Positions 8,201 through 17,011 are shown, counted from the stretch's first letter. The stretch is DNA of 64,000 nucleotides from Pseudarthrobacter sp. NamB4 (GCF_005796185.1 NZ_VAHM01000009.1:62001-126000); one strand, 5' to 3'. Program-made: numbers and translations. The notes: generated from the sequence alone by a model not told the origin.

Positions 8201-8456
8201 ACCGCCGCTGGCGGCCAGAAGTAGTCCAGCTTGCTCGCCCGCAGGAGGGCTTCCTGCTGGTTACTGGTTAAAGGGCGTTGAGCGGCAGCGGCTCCAGCCG
8301 ACGAGGTGCGCTGTGTCTTCTGAGTGTCCTTCGCGCGGGCGTGCTTGGCTGCGGCCAGTTTTCTGCCAGAAACCCGTAGCACCGACCTCGATTGACAAGA
8401 CCATACCGCAGCTGGCCTCGCTGGACAGTTCCGGGCTGCCAATCAAAAACAGCAGA
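8200..8456. other. Intergenic stretch, no feature recognised
   Basis: Roughly 250 bases after the IS110 remnant with no recognisable coding sequence on either strand; ends at the terminator hairpin beginning near 8457. Confidence 0.35.
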
Positions 8457-8493
8457 AAGGGCGGCGGATGCAAAATTGCATCCGCCGCCCCTT
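8457..8493 (-). terminator. Rho-independent terminator for the minus strand
   Basis: A 14-bp GC-rich perfect stem (GGGCGGCGGATGCA / TGCATCCGCCGCCC) with a tiny AT loop. Read on the minus strand it is followed by TTTCTGCTGTTTTTG. It lies 13 bases beyond the stop of the truncated signal-peptide ORF at 8506-8589, so it belongs to that transcription unit. Confidence 0.75.
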
Positions 8494-8505
8494 GAGCTCC
8501 AGCGA

Positions 8506-8589
8506 TTACCGTTGAGGAGGCAGTGCCAGAGTTGGCGACAGCAGCATCGCGGTAGCGGTGACCGCGACAGCGCCCTGAATCCTACTCAT
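8506..8589 (-). pseudogene. Signal-peptide-only ORF, 27 residues (truncated secreted protein)
   Basis: ATG 8587-8589 follows AAAGGAG with good spacing. The product is a short basic start, a hydrophobic core (GAVAVTATAMLLSPTLA) and a stop, i.e. a signal peptide with no mature protein. A terminator follows immediately and LacI-type operators lie upstream. The simplest reading is that an internal deletion removed the body of a LacI-controlled secreted gene, leaving both ends. A tiny real peptide cannot be excluded. Confidence 0.5.
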
Positions 8590-8669
8590 CTGTTTCTCCT
8601 TTGAAAGAGGGGCCGCAGCGCGCCACCATAAGAAAGGGCGGCGGGGATCGACGGGTGTCACCGGGAGGT

Positions 8670-8791
8670 GTAAGCGTTTCCAATCTTTGCGTCTAGTAGC
8701 CATTGCTGATGCTTCACACCGGATGCAGAAGCCGAGCAAGAGCCCGTAATATCACCTCTACGGGGCAATCTAGGACTATAGAAACGTTTAC
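8670..8791. promoter_or_regulatory. Paired LacI-type operators between divergent genes
   Basis: GTAAGCGTTTC at 8670-8680 and GAAACGTTTAC at 8781-8791 (inverse orientation GTAAACGTTTC) are near-copies of the GTAAACGTTTAC class of LacI-family operator. They lie between the minus-strand signal-peptide ORF and the plus-strand LacI gene, about 100 bases apart, a spacing that allows DNA looping. Recognition by the neighbouring LacI protein is inferred. Confidence 0.6.
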
Positions 8792-8965
8792 AATGACGTG
8801 AGTGATGCAAAGAGGTGCATGATTGCATGGCATTCTTGCAGTTGGGGTGACCACCTAACTGCCTGTTTCCTTCTACGCCGGAGTCGCTGTTCCAGTACCG
8901 TGAAGTCACGGGAAGCCACACCGACGGCCCCTGCGGCGGACCGTGACGCACCGAGATCAGGAAAG

Positions 8966-10069
8966 ATGACTGTGACAGGCATAAAAGAAGTTGCTGCCCG
9001 CGCTGGCGTTTCAGTGGGAACCGCTTCCCGTGCGCTCAGTGGCAACGGCTCGGTGGCAGCCGGCACGCGTCAGCGGGTACTGACTGCCGCCCAGCAACTC
9101 AACTTCGTCCGTTCCTATAATGCCTCCAGCCTGGTGACAGGGCGCAGCCGCATCATTGGCGTTATCGTGCCGTCAGTCGACCGCTGGTATTTTGCCAAAG
9201 TGGTGGCAGGAATCGCCGAGGAACTTATTACCGTCGGATACGATCTGGCCCTGTACAACATTTTCGGTGACCGAGACAATCAAGATGCTGTACTCGAAGA
9301 CTTCCTGATGCGACAGCGACTGGACGCAGTGGTCCCGGTTTCGCTTGAACTGAAGCCCGAAGAGTTGACGCGCATGCTCTCAATTCGCCGCCCCGTAGTG
9401 GGTATCGGCGGGCCGATGCCAGGCGTACCCACGATCGGGATGGACCATTTCGCTGCAGGGTCCCTTGCTACCGCACACCTTCTCGGACTAGGGCACGAGC
9501 GGATTGCCCATGTGAGCGGGGGCATCGATCCCTACCGGGATTTCAAACTTACCGACCAGCGCCAGGCAGGCTTCGAGAACGAGATGAAAAGAGCGGGGGC
9601 ATCTGTTCGACCAGAATGGATCATAGCTTCCGACTTCACACTGCAGGATGCCTACAACAAGGCGCGAAGCCTCCTTGCTATGCCAGAGCGTCCCACCGCT
9701 GTCTTTGCCGCCTCCGACGAAATGGCGATCGGCGTCATACTTGCTGCACGCGACCTCGGTTTACAGGTGCCACATGACCTTTCTGTAGTCGGCATAGACG
9801 GACACGAGCTCGGCGAAACCTTCGGCCTGACCACCATCCAACAGTTCCCCCGGCAACAAGGACAACAAGCGGCACGAAAGCTTTTGCAAAAGCTAGCCAA
9901 GAAGACTGTGCCCTTCGCAGAGGGAAACGAAACCGGGGGCAATGATATGCCCACCACAGGAGAGTCCCTACCGCCGGACAGCCTCCACGAGCTACTAGAC
10001 ACCAAATTCGTTGTCCGTAACAGCACAGCTGTTCCACGGTCCAGGGCCCGGGACCTCGAGCGCCAGTAA
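8966..10069 (+). CDS. LacI-family transcriptional regulator
   Basis: A 367-residue repressor. The N-terminal helix-turn-helix reads TGIKEVAARAGVSVGTASRAL, and the hinge helix region is NASSLVTGRSR. The sugar-binding-protein-like core begins IIGVIVPSVDRWYFAKVVAG and includes PTAVFAASDEMAIG and LSVVGIDGHEL. The C-terminus is longer than usual (about 40 extra polar residues). I chose ATG 8966 (MTVTGIKEV) because LacI proteins begin directly with this helix; the frame is open upstream but not family-like. It probably governs a sugar-use gene formerly located at 8.5-8.6 kb, now reduced to a signal peptide. Confidence 0.9.
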   Translation: MTVTGIKEVAARAGVSVGTASRALSGNGSVAAGTRQRVLTAAQQLNFVRSYNASSLVTGRSRIIGVIVPSVDRWYFAKVVAGIAEELITVGYDLALYNIFGDRDNQDAVLEDFLMRQRLDAVVPVSLELKPEELTRMLSIRRPVVGIGGPMPGVPTIGMDHFAAGSLATAHLLGLGHERIAHVSGGIDPYRDFKLTDQRQAGFENEMKRAGASVRPEWIIASDFTLQDAYNKARSLLAMPERPTAVFAASDEMAIGVILAARDLGLQVPHDLSVVGIDGHELGETFGLTTIQQFPRQQGQQAARKLLQKLAKKTVPFAEGNETGGNDMPTTGESLPPDSLHELLDTKFVVRNSTAVPRSRARDLERQ

Positions 10070-10169
10070 GGCGTCATATGCAATAGGGATCCTGCAGCCC
10101 CGGAACTCTCACTAACCGGCCTCCATATTCCCTCTTGGTAGACCAGTGCACAGAACAGGAAGCGAAACT

Positions 10170-10400
10170 ATGACAATTCAGCAACTTATGCGGGATGAAA
10201 AGTTGATAGCAGACTTTGTGGTCGCAACCCTTGAAGAGCGCGATTTTGAACTAGACAGAGCCCTCTCCGCAGCCCAATCTCTAGCCTCCATGGATGCCCG
10301 GCTAGGGGTTCTAGTGACTCGGCATGACTTCTGGAGGTTCTCGGTGGCACTTACCGCAGACGTTCCATACGGACAGATCCGAGAATGCGACTACGCCTGA
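10170..10400 (+). CDS. Hypothetical protein, 76 residues
   Basis: ATG 10170 with AGGAAG upstream opens a 76-residue acidic, soluble protein (MTIQQLMRDEKLIADFVVAT...). It has no Cys cluster, membrane segment or recognised motif. Codon use looks less GC-rich than the neighbours, in line with transferred DNA. It lies between the LacI gene and resolvase debris. The good ribosome binding site and plausible composition support a real gene; function unknown. Confidence 0.5.
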   Translation: MTIQQLMRDEKLIADFVVATLEERDFELDRALSAAQSLASMDARLGVLVTRHDFWRFSVALTADVPYGQIRECDYA

Positions 10401-10499
10401 CCACGCAGGTCCAGAGTTGCCTGGTTGGCCTTCGCTGACCAGCCTGCAGAGATGAGGCCCCCGTCTGAGAAAAATACAGCTTTTCAAGACACTGCCACC

Positions 10500-10998
10500 G
10501 TGGGTCAGGACGCCAAGCTGCAGCTCGATGCACTCGTGAGCGCGGGGGGTTCAAATGCGTGATGTTTTCGCCGATGTTGCGTCCGGAAGCAGGACAGCGG
10601 TCGAGCGGCCCGGGATGAAGTAGCTTCTGGACTATGTGGAGCCAGGCGACACAGTCGTAGTACGGCGGATCGACCGGCTCGGCCGGTCACTGATAGATGT
10701 CCTTAGTAATATCGTGAATTTGCTTCGGGAACGTGGCGTCCAACTGAGGTCAGTCTCGGATGGCATCGACCCTGCGACAAGGTCGGGCCGGCTGACGTTG
10801 AACATGCTGGCGACCGTGGCGGAGTACGAGCGGGAGTTGATCGTCGAGCGAGTCAATGCCGGGATCGCCGCTGCACGAAAGGGCGGAACCAGGTTCGGCC
10901 GGCCGCTCTCGGATCCCGTCGTGATAGCTGACAAGCTTCGGGTCCTGCCCGAAGCGCGGGCCAAGGGCCGCACCGCGGAGGAGGCTGCACGCTCCTGA
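10500..10998 (+). pseudogene. Serine resolvase (TnpR-like) with frameshift and internal stop
   Basis: The sequence reads QDAKLQLDALVSAG, then after a frameshift MRDVFADVASGSRTAVERPGMK, then an in-frame TAG at 10621-10623, then LLDYVEPGDTVVVRRIDRLGRSLIDVL and GRLTLNMLATVAEYERELIVERVNAGIAAARKGG. These are the successive blocks of Tn3-type resolvases. The catalytic-Ser N-terminal strand is missing and the C-terminal helix-turn-helix is cut at TAEEAARS by a junction with transposase sequence. It would have cut and resolved DNA at res sites. Confidence 0.8.
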
Positions 10999-11215
10999 CA
11001 TTCTGCACATCGATCACGGCTCCGACTTCACCAACCACCACCTTGAACGCACCGCCGTCGCGCTGCATATCCGGACAACCCATTCCACCGTCGGCTGGCC
11101 ACAGGGCCGCGGCAAGATCGGGCGCTTTTTCGGCACAAGCGCTTTTTCGGCACACTCAACACCGAGGTCCTTGCGGCCTTGCCGGGGTGCCTTGGTCCCG
11201 GAAGCCGCTCCTGCC
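10999..11215 (+). mobile_element. DDE integrase-core transposase fragment
   Basis: In a frame offset from the resolvase the plus strand reads ILHIDHGSDFTNHHLERTAV and then HSTVGWPQGRGKIGRFFGT, the second and third catalytic blocks of Mu/IS481-type integrase-core transposases (HxDHGSDFTS..., HS...P-x-GRGKIERFF). The catalytic Glu of KIERFF reads Gly here. A 16-base stretch, GCGCTTTTTCGGCACA, is duplicated in tandem at about 11126-11158, shifting the frame before LNTEVLAALPG. Inactive remnant fused to the resolvase remnant. Confidence 0.65.
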
Positions 11216-11273
11216 TGCGAGAGCACTCGCTCCTTGGTTAGCGTCCTACGCCGGGAGCGTTCAGACTGTCCTA

Positions 11274-11960
11274 GTGAAGTGGACGCGCGTGAAGGACTGG
11301 CTGATCGGTGCCGGTGCAATGGTTCTCGTTCTGGGGACCTCGGTTGTGATCCTCTGGTGGGTGCTAAGCGACCCCGCCAGCGGGGGAGAGGCAAGGCCGG
11401 CGCCAACGGCGCGAGCAGAGCCCACACCGGGAAGACAACCTCCCGCCGACCTGCCCGAGGGTGCGGTGTGGCTCGCCGACCTTGCGCTCGACGCCGGCAC
11501 AGTGTTGGCAGAGGGATCTCTCCTCCGCGACGTCCGGGCCGTTGGGCAGGACGTAACCACCGGCCCGGACGGGCTGCTGGCCGCGCGGCTCACCGTGGAC
11601 GCGACCGTGCCCTTCGATGTTGTTGCGGGTGAGCTGGGTGACGGGGCCGTGGTCCGCGCCGCCGATGGCGGTCAGGCCACGGTGGTCCGCACCGTCGAGG
11701 CCCTGGGGCGCGAGCTCCGGGTCACCGCCACCGGTACTGTCGAGGTGGAGGACGGCAGTCTGGTTGTTGAGCCGCGCTCAATCGATATTGGCGGGCCAAA
11801 CTTTCTCTCCCAAGCCAATGCCGCCCTTGTCCGCAACTTCGTCACCATCGAGCACGAGATCGATGGCCTGCCCGAGGGCCTCGTGCTGCAGGACGTCAAA
11901 GTCCAGGACGACGGCTTCCGTGCCAACCTCCAAGGCGAGAACGTCAGGCTCACCCCGTGA
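11274..11960 (+). CDS. DUF2993 (LmeA-like) membrane-anchored protein
   Basis: A 228-residue protein with an uncleaved N-terminal membrane helix (LIGAGAMVLVLGTSVVILWWVL, residues 10-31), a Pro/Ala-rich linker, then a DUF2993-type lipid-binding fold ending DDGFRANLQGENVRL. In mycobacteria the family member LmeA is a periplasmic phospholipid-binding protein needed for lipomannan maturation. GTG 11274 is chosen because homology begins with the helix. Its stop overlaps the GTG of a broken family-2 glycosyltransferase (GTGA), so both were probably an envelope-glycolipid unit, now half lost. Confidence 0.65.
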   Translation: MKWTRVKDWLIGAGAMVLVLGTSVVILWWVLSDPASGGEARPAPTARAEPTPGRQPPADLPEGAVWLADLALDAGTVLAEGSLLRDVRAVGQDVTTGPDGLLAARLTVDATVPFDVVAGELGDGAVVRAADGGQATVVRTVEALGRELRVTATGTVEVEDGSLVVEPRSIDIGGPNFLSQANAALVRNFVTIEHEIDGLPEGLVLQDVKVQDDGFRANLQGENVRLTP

Positions 11961-12613
11961 ACCCGTCCTTCTCCGTCGTCATCCCTGCAAGGACGACGCA
12001 GGCCCCTGGGCCGGTGCCTCGAAGCACTCAAAGCCCAAACGGTCGCTCCGCTGGAAATCATCGTGGTGGACAACACTCGTCTGACGACAGTGCCCGCGTG
12101 GCCGGAGGGCAGGGTACCCGGTACTAAGCGAGACAGAAGCCGGGATCGCTGCCGCTGCTTCCACCGGCCACGACGCGGCCCTAGGTGGCGTGATAGTCCG
12201 CTGCGACGCGGACACGGTTCCCTGGGCGACTGGCTGGAAGGCATCGCCCACCGCTTCACCCTCGAATCCGACCTGGCGCTCCTGAGCGGGCCGGGTGACT
12301 TTTACGACGCCGGGCCGGTCCGAGCATGGCTCGCCGGACTCGGCTACATGCAGGCCTACTTCGTGTTCATGGGCGCCGCCATCAGCCACTGGCCGCCCTT
12401 CGGCTCGAACTGCGCCTTCCGGCGCGCGGACTGGGAAGGGGCCTGCCAGCGGATTCACCGCCACGACCCAGACGTGCACGACGACGCCGACCTCGGCTTC
12501 GGCCTCGGCCCCACCCAACGCACCGCTTACGACCACCGACTGCGGGTGGGCATTTCGGCCCGTTCCCTTGCAGGAGGGGCCGCCGGCCGCCGTCGGGCAT
12601 CGTACCCGGGATG
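11957..12613 (+). pseudogene. Family-2 glycosyltransferase, multiply frameshifted
   Basis: It starts with GTG 11957 and NPSFSVVIPAR, the first strand of a GT-A fold. In other frames follow PLEIIVVDN, GVIVRCDADTVPWATGW (the DxD region), WLEGIAHRFTLESDLALLSG, GLGYMQAYFVFMGAAISHWP, PFGSNCAFRRADWE and DVHDDADLGFGLG. At least three frame changes are required, so no full-length enzyme can be made. An intact protein would transfer a sugar from an activated donor at the membrane face. Translational overlap with the DUF2993 gene is preserved. Confidence 0.75.
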
Positions 12614-12629
12614 ACCACCCGGGAAAGAA

Positions 12630-13175
12630 TTACTGAGCGGCGGGCCCAAACCGTTCGGGATAGAGCAGCGGCAGCTGCAGCGTCAGCCACGGACTGAAGG
12701 CCCACGGGGCCGCAGCGACGGCAGCGGTGATCTTGAGTGGATCCACCCACTGCCACTCCATCACCTCGTCATCGCGGGGATTCAGAGGGGAAGCGGCGCG
12801 GGCAGTGTAAACAGGGCAGATCTCGTTCTCAACCACTCCCGAGGCATCAACCGCCCGATAGCGGAAGTCGGGCAGGCGGAGCTCCACGCGGTCCAGGCGA
12901 AGCCCAAGCTCGTACGCTGCCCGGCGTGTCACGGCATCTTCTGTTGCCTCGCCCGGGCAGGGGTGGCCGCAGAAGGAGTTGGTCCAGACGCCGGGCCACG
13001 TCCGCTTTGACAGGGCGCGGCGGGTGATGAGGAGGCGGCCTTCGTCGTCGTACACATGCGTCGAAAAGGCCAGATGCAGGGGCGTGGAGGTGGAGTGAAC
13101 GGTCGCCTTGTCCTCGGTGCCGACAGGGGTTCCGTCGTCGGCCGCCAAGACAACCAGCTCTGCGCCGCGGTTCAT
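12630..13175 (-). CDS. idi: Isopentenyl-diphosphate delta-isomerase, type 1
   Basis: A 181-residue Nudix-fold enzyme interconverting isopentenyl and dimethylallyl diphosphate. The catalytic Cys is in NSFCGHP (Cys69), with the metal-binding His residues of HLAFSTHVYDD and HP, and the catalytic Glu in VENEICPVY (Glu118). The Nudix-like helix is GEATEDAVTRRAAYELG. Length is normal. It sits divergent from, and 35 bases away from, a wrecked geranylgeranyl diphosphate synthase, as in carotenoid gene clusters of related bacteria. With its partner destroyed it presumably still serves general isoprenoid supply. Confidence 0.93.
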   Translation of the reverse strand: MNRGAELVVLAADDGTPVGTEDKATVHSTSTPLHLAFSTHVYDDEGRLLITRRALSKRTWPGVWTNSFCGHPCPGEATEDAVTRRAAYELGLRLDRVELRLPDFRYRAVDASGVVENEICPVYTARAASPLNPRDDEVMEWQWVDPLKITAAVAAAPWAFSPWLTLQLPLLYPERFGPAAQ

Positions 13176-13210
13176 TTCCCTCCAATGGTGAGCCCACTTT
13201 TACTTTACCT

Positions 13211-14034
13211 ATGGACAAGGAGACCACATTGGCGGGTTCGACTGACAACCAGCTGGTGAACTATGTCCTGACCTCCTTTTTCGCCCGGTCAAAGGCCGGG
13301 CCGCAGCGATGCACCCCGACTACCATGACCCGTGGGAGCACCTTAAAGCCTCCACCGTGGGTGGGAAGCGCTTCCGCCCCCGTCTGGTCCGCAATGCCGC
13401 CATAACCAAGGGAAGCAGTCCTGAACGTGCTGCCGAACACACGGAAATGTCGGTTGGCGTGATTGCCGGTGATCGCGCGCTCTCAAACGCCCATCGACTC
13501 ATGGGTGAGGTGGACGTTGACCTCCTCACCCGGCAGCGGCTGGGTGAGGTTCTGGACAAAAGCTGCTTTGCCTCCGCTGTCGGCGAACTGCTTGACGTGC
13601 TTGCCCCCTCGTCCCCAGGCCCCAGCCTGTTGCCGAGGTGCTCCCGTAGCGCAGCTGAAAACTGCCCTGTACTCCTTCGAGGCGCCGCTGCTGGCCGGCG
13701 CGGTCCTTGCCGGCACGGCCGCTGCATTGGCATCGCCTATCAGGTCGCCGACGACCTTACCGGTGTTTACGGCGATGAATCCCGGACCGGCAAAGCCGGC
13801 TGGGGCGACCTGCGCGAGGGCAAGCGCACCGCCTTCATCTCCCACGCGGCGGCCGAGCTGCAGTGGCCAAGGATCGCCGAGCTGCTGTCCGGCCCGGAGC
13901 TTACGGCGCGGCCGTCCGCTGACGTCTCTCGTTCCGTCTGCCGGCCGGCAGGGGAGCTGGCCCCGAGGTTGAATCAGTTGGCTTTCAGGTTGAGATCGCA
14001 GCGATACGGAGAGAAACGGGCTGTTGCCGCGGAT
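13211..14034 (+). pseudogene. Geranylgeranyl diphosphate synthase, deleted and frameshifted
   Basis: Blocks in order are VNYVLTSFFARSKAG (from ATG 13211), a frameshift, MHPDYHDPWEHLKASTVGGKRFRPR, a gap, HTEMSVGVIAGDRALSNAHRLM, a further frameshift pair around 13640-13735 with LKTALYSFEAPLLAGAVLAGT in another frame, then IAYQVADDLTGVYGDESRTGK and DLREGKRTAFISHAAAE. The first aspartate-rich motif (HDDVIDxD) needed for Mg-diphosphate binding is deleted. The frame then runs accidentally into the histidine kinase gene. An intact enzyme makes C20 diphosphate for carotenoids. Confidence 0.85.
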
Positions 14035-14046
14035 ATGGTGGCAGGC

Positions 14047-15420
14047 ATGGAAGCAGTCTTGAAATTTGCGCGGCGCTGGGGTCCGCTGGTGGCGGCCTTG
14101 ATCTTCTTTTCGTTATGGTGCGTGGCTGAGGCCGGCAGGATGGGTGAGTCCTGGCTGACCTGGTCCGGGCGGTGGCCGCTGGTGTTGATGACACTGGCTA
14201 TTGCCACAGCCTCGTGGAAACCTTTGGTGTCCCTGGGGCTCACCGCAGCGCTTCTCTTCGGCCAGCTGAGTTTCTCCCTCCCGCCGATGGCTGCCAACCA
14301 TTGGGCCATCTATCTGGGCTCCTTCATCGCTCTCGGGTTCATTCTTTGGACCGCAGCACCACGGATGCGTTACATCGCGGGCGGCGCGAATCTCGTCTTC
14401 GTGGCACTCATGACTGTCCTGATGCTCTCCTGGAGATACAGCGGAGGCGTCGGATGGTTCGTGCCAATGCATTTTGGTGACAGGCCAATGTTCATGAGGT
14501 ACGGCTGGCAGCTGTTCGCACTGCTCCTGGTCATCGCAGCCGCCTGCGCCGCCGTTGGTCTTCTCCTGGCTCTGTATCAGGAGCGAGGCAGCCTGTCCCG
14601 GGCCCGGGAGCTGGCCCAAAGCAGTCTGAAGGAAACGGAGATCGACTTGATCGTCGAGCAGGAACGGACCCGCATCGCCCGCGATCTCCACGACGTCCTC
14701 GCCCATTCCCTGGCGGTCATCGCCGCCCAAGCTGATGGAACGCGCTACCTGAGCAAGGACCAGCCCAAGGCTGTCCTTAATGCCCTGGACACTATCGCGG
14801 TTTCCGCCCGCAGCGCGCTGTTGGACGCCCAGCGTGTGATCGAGGGAGTCCGTGACAACGGCATGGAAACACCGCAACCCCGCCTGAGCGACATCACCCC
14901 GCTGATTGAGAGCATGCGGCGGGGAAGTCTGGAGATTCACCCCAGTGAGTCGGGGACGCCACTGGAACTCTCCGGCGGCCAGCAAGTGGCGGTGTTCAGG
15001 ATCGTCCAGGAGTGCCTGACTAATGCACTCAAACATGGCGGGCGCGGAACTGAGGTGCGGATCCACCTGGACTGGAGCGGACCGGGCCTGACCTTGCACG
15101 TGGCCTCGGCGATGCCGCGTGTCCCGGACGAAGGCGAAGGCAAAGCGACCTCATCCCGTGCCGGACGGGGACTGCCAGGGATGCGCGAACGTGCCCATAT
15201 GGCAGGCGGCTGGCTAACTGCTGGCCCGGACGGCGGACAGTTCCGGGTGACGGTCTTCATCCCCTACGGAACCCTCGAAAGGGCAGCAGGCGACACGGCG
15301 GCACCTGAAGACGGGGCAGCTTCTGGCGGTATGCCGGTTGCAGGAGCTCAGCCGGTGCTGGCCGCGGCCGGCAGACCGGGGCCAGGGGCAGCTCCCTTGG
15401 AAGACAACTACCGTGGCTGA
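14047..15420 (+). CDS. Sensor histidine kinase, NarL/DesK-type (HisKA_3)
   Basis: A 457-residue kinase. Residues 1-175 hold about six hydrophobic helices; the dimerisation/phosphoacceptor helix follows as EQERTRIARDLHDVLAHSLAVI with His215. The HATPase region contains VFRIVQECLTNALKHGG (N box) and GRGLPGMRERAHMAGG (G box). I place the start at ATG 14047 because upstream in-frame residues belong to the broken prenyl synthase; ATG 14035 is an alternative. The stop overlaps the start of the response regulator, so the pair is translated together. The signal is unknown. Confidence 0.9.
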   Translation: MEAVLKFARRWGPLVAALIFFSLWCVAEAGRMGESWLTWSGRWPLVLMTLAIATASWKPLVSLGLTAALLFGQLSFSLPPMAANHWAIYLGSFIALGFILWTAAPRMRYIAGGANLVFVALMTVLMLSWRYSGGVGWFVPMHFGDRPMFMRYGWQLFALLLVIAAACAAVGLLLALYQERGSLSRARELAQSSLKETEIDLIVEQERTRIARDLHDVLAHSLAVIAAQADGTRYLSKDQPKAVLNALDTIAVSARSALLDAQRVIEGVRDNGMETPQPRLSDITPLIESMRRGSLEIHPSESGTPLELSGGQQVAVFRIVQECLTNALKHGGRGTEVRIHLDWSGPGLTLHVASAMPRVPDEGEGKATSSRAGRGLPGMRERAHMAGGWLTAGPDGGQFRVTVFIPYGTLERAAGDTAAPEDGAASGGMPVAGAQPVLAAAGRPGPGAAPLEDNYRG

Positions 15421-16096
15421 CGCCGGGGCACGCATCACCGTTGCCTTGGTGGACGACCAGCCCTTGTTCCGCGCCGGACTGCGCATGCTGATAGAGAGCC
15501 AGGAGGACATGGAACTTTGCGGTGAGGCAGGCGACGGGGAGCCGGCGGTAGCCATGGCCATCGAGCGGAGTCCTGACGTCATGCTGATGGACCTGCGGAT
15601 GCCGATGATGGACGGGGTGGAAGCGACCCGGCGGATCGTTCGGCATGCTGCGGCCGCTGGCACGGAGAAACCCAAAATCATTGCACTGACCACCTTTAAC
15701 CGGGACCAGGCGGTGGTCCAGGCGGTGCAGGCGGGGGCCAGCGGGTATCTGCTCAAGAGCGCGGAACCCGAATTTCTGCTGGCAGCGATCCGCACCGTCC
15801 ACTCCGGATACTCTGTAATCGCGCCAGGATCAGTCCACTCGCTCTTCGCACACGCTGCCCGGAATGCCCTGGCTTCCGGCCCGGACCTGTCCGTACTCGA
15901 CGTCCTGTCCGTGCGGGAGCGGGATGTTTTTTTGCTGGCAGCCAAAGGCCTCAGCAACGGCGAAATGGCGGGGAGCCTGTTCGTCTCCGAAGCCACCATC
16001 AAAACCCACTTACGCAGCGTGTTGGACAAACTGCAACTCCGGACCCGGCTCCAGCTGGTCGCCTTCGCCCACGAGCGCCGTCTTCTGGGTAACTGA
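15413..16096 (+). CDS. Response regulator, NarL/FixJ family
   Basis: A 227-residue two-domain regulator. The receiver domain has VALVDDQPLFRAGLRML (acidic pocket), phosphoacceptor Asp60 in VMLMDLRMPMMDG, and a Thr/Lys pair in IALTTF and YLLKSAEPEFLLAAI. The C-terminal LuxR-type helix-turn-helix reads LSVRERDVFLLAAKGLSNGEMAGSLFVSEATIKTHLRSVL. The start is GTG 15413, overlapping the kinase stop by eight bases. It should be phosphorylated by the adjacent kinase and regulate promoters, possibly the genes nearby. Confidence 0.93.
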   Translation: MADAGARITVALVDDQPLFRAGLRMLIESQEDMELCGEAGDGEPAVAMAIERSPDVMLMDLRMPMMDGVEATRRIVRHAAAAGTEKPKIIALTTFNRDQAVVQAVQAGASGYLLKSAEPEFLLAAIRTVHSGYSVIAPGSVHSLFAHAARNALASGPDLSVLDVLSVRERDVFLLAAKGLSNGEMAGSLFVSEATIKTHLRSVLDKLQLRTRLQLVAFAHERRLLGN

Positions 16097-16230
16097 ACCG
16101 CCAACGCTCTGGATTTGATCAAGAGCATTGATTTGCTGGTGGGGGAGGCCTAGCGTCATCTGCATGGGCATGGCTCCAGCACACCATCGAAGGACGGCCA
16201 TGCGGCGGGGCCCGGAAGGTGAACGGATAG

Positions 16231-16419
16231 ATGCAGCAGCGAAAGTTTCCTAGCAGGGGCGGACTATTTGCGGGAGGCCTAATCCTGGTCTTGTCGCTGC
16301 TCGCTCAGCCCAGCGAGCCGTACTGGACAACGGCACGGGATTTACTCATCACCTTCAGCGCCATTTTCACGGCAGTCAATGTGGTTGGGCTGCTGGAGCT
16401 TCGCCGGCAGCAAAAATAG
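16231..16419 (+). CDS. Small membrane protein, 62 residues
   Basis: ATG 16231 is preceded by GGAAGGTGAACGG. The product has two hydrophobic segments (GGLFAGGLILVLSLLA and LLITFSAIFTAVNVVGLLEL) joined by a short polar loop, with a basic N-terminus and a RRQQK tail. I recognise no family. It lies 134 bases after the two-component system and may be its target or simply a neighbour. Confidence 0.5.
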   Translation: MQQRKFPSRGGLFAGGLILVLSLLAQPSEPYWTTARDLLITFSAIFTAVNVVGLLELRRQQK

Positions 16420-16527
16420 CGGGGATGCGCCGACAGCTTGGCCAAGGCCAGCCTGAGTCCTGCGGCAAGCTGCTCCGCAGGTAAAAGTGCGTCAGCGTCA
16501 CTGGTCCTAACCGGCGGGACCCTCCGC

Positions 16528-16716
16528 TTAAAGAAACGTCCCAGGAAGCCAGTTGATGGTTCCGATCCTGGTGTACACAAGGTCGAAGTCACCGACGACC
16601 GCGGTCCGGGCCTCCAGAACGTCGGTCTCGACCCAAGCGGCATCAAGTCCCAGCCGTTCCGCGAGGCCGGCGACTGTCGTTGCGTGTGCGGGAGGCCGCC
16701 TGGCGAAGAAGCTCAA
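16528..16716 (-). pseudogene. Class I SAM-dependent methyltransferase fragment
   Basis: The minus strand encodes AERLGLDAAWVETDVLEART and then FDLVYTRIGTINWLP, matching the middle of a Rossmann-fold methyltransferase (acidic loop after strand 3, then FDLVYTGIGALxWLP). The SAM-binding glycine motif and the C-terminal half are missing. Surrounded by other scraps; not functional. Confidence 0.6.
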
Positions 16717-16746
16717 GTGACAGTATGAATATGGTGCCCGGTTCGT

Positions 16747-16870
16747 AGGTCAGGGCAGCAGGAAGCCGCGCAGGGCGGCAACCCAGGAGTCGAAAGCGTC
16801 AAGATGGCTGTCGTGCGAGCCGTCCGCCAGGTCCACCCGTTGGACATCGCCGCCGCGCTCCCAGAACTCG
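16747..16870 (-). pseudogene. Possible alpha/beta-hydrolase C-terminal scrap
   Basis: The minus strand reads FWERGGDVQRVDLADGSHDS then HLDAFDSWVAALRGFLLP and a stop. The pattern of a strand, GSHDSH and a final amphipathic helix resembles the catalytic-His end of alpha/beta hydrolases. Only about 40 residues are readable and no nucleophile is present. Tentative. Confidence 0.3.
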
Positions 16871-17011
16871 GACCAGCAAACCGACCGTTATCCGCGGATG
16901 GTCCCAGCCGGTAGACTTGTATGGGCCGCTGTCCGGCCATCTCTGCTTCGGCTCCCTCCCAACATCGTGTGCGGGCTGCGGCGTTCCCTGTTGTGAAAGG
17001 CCTTACCTGCT

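Noticed and set aside
13309..15420. Single 703-codon frame joining prenyl synthase and histidine kinase
   Set aside because: The prenyl synthase part is a pseudogene whose frame merely runs into the kinase; kinase homology starts at residue ~247 and a natural start exists at 14047.
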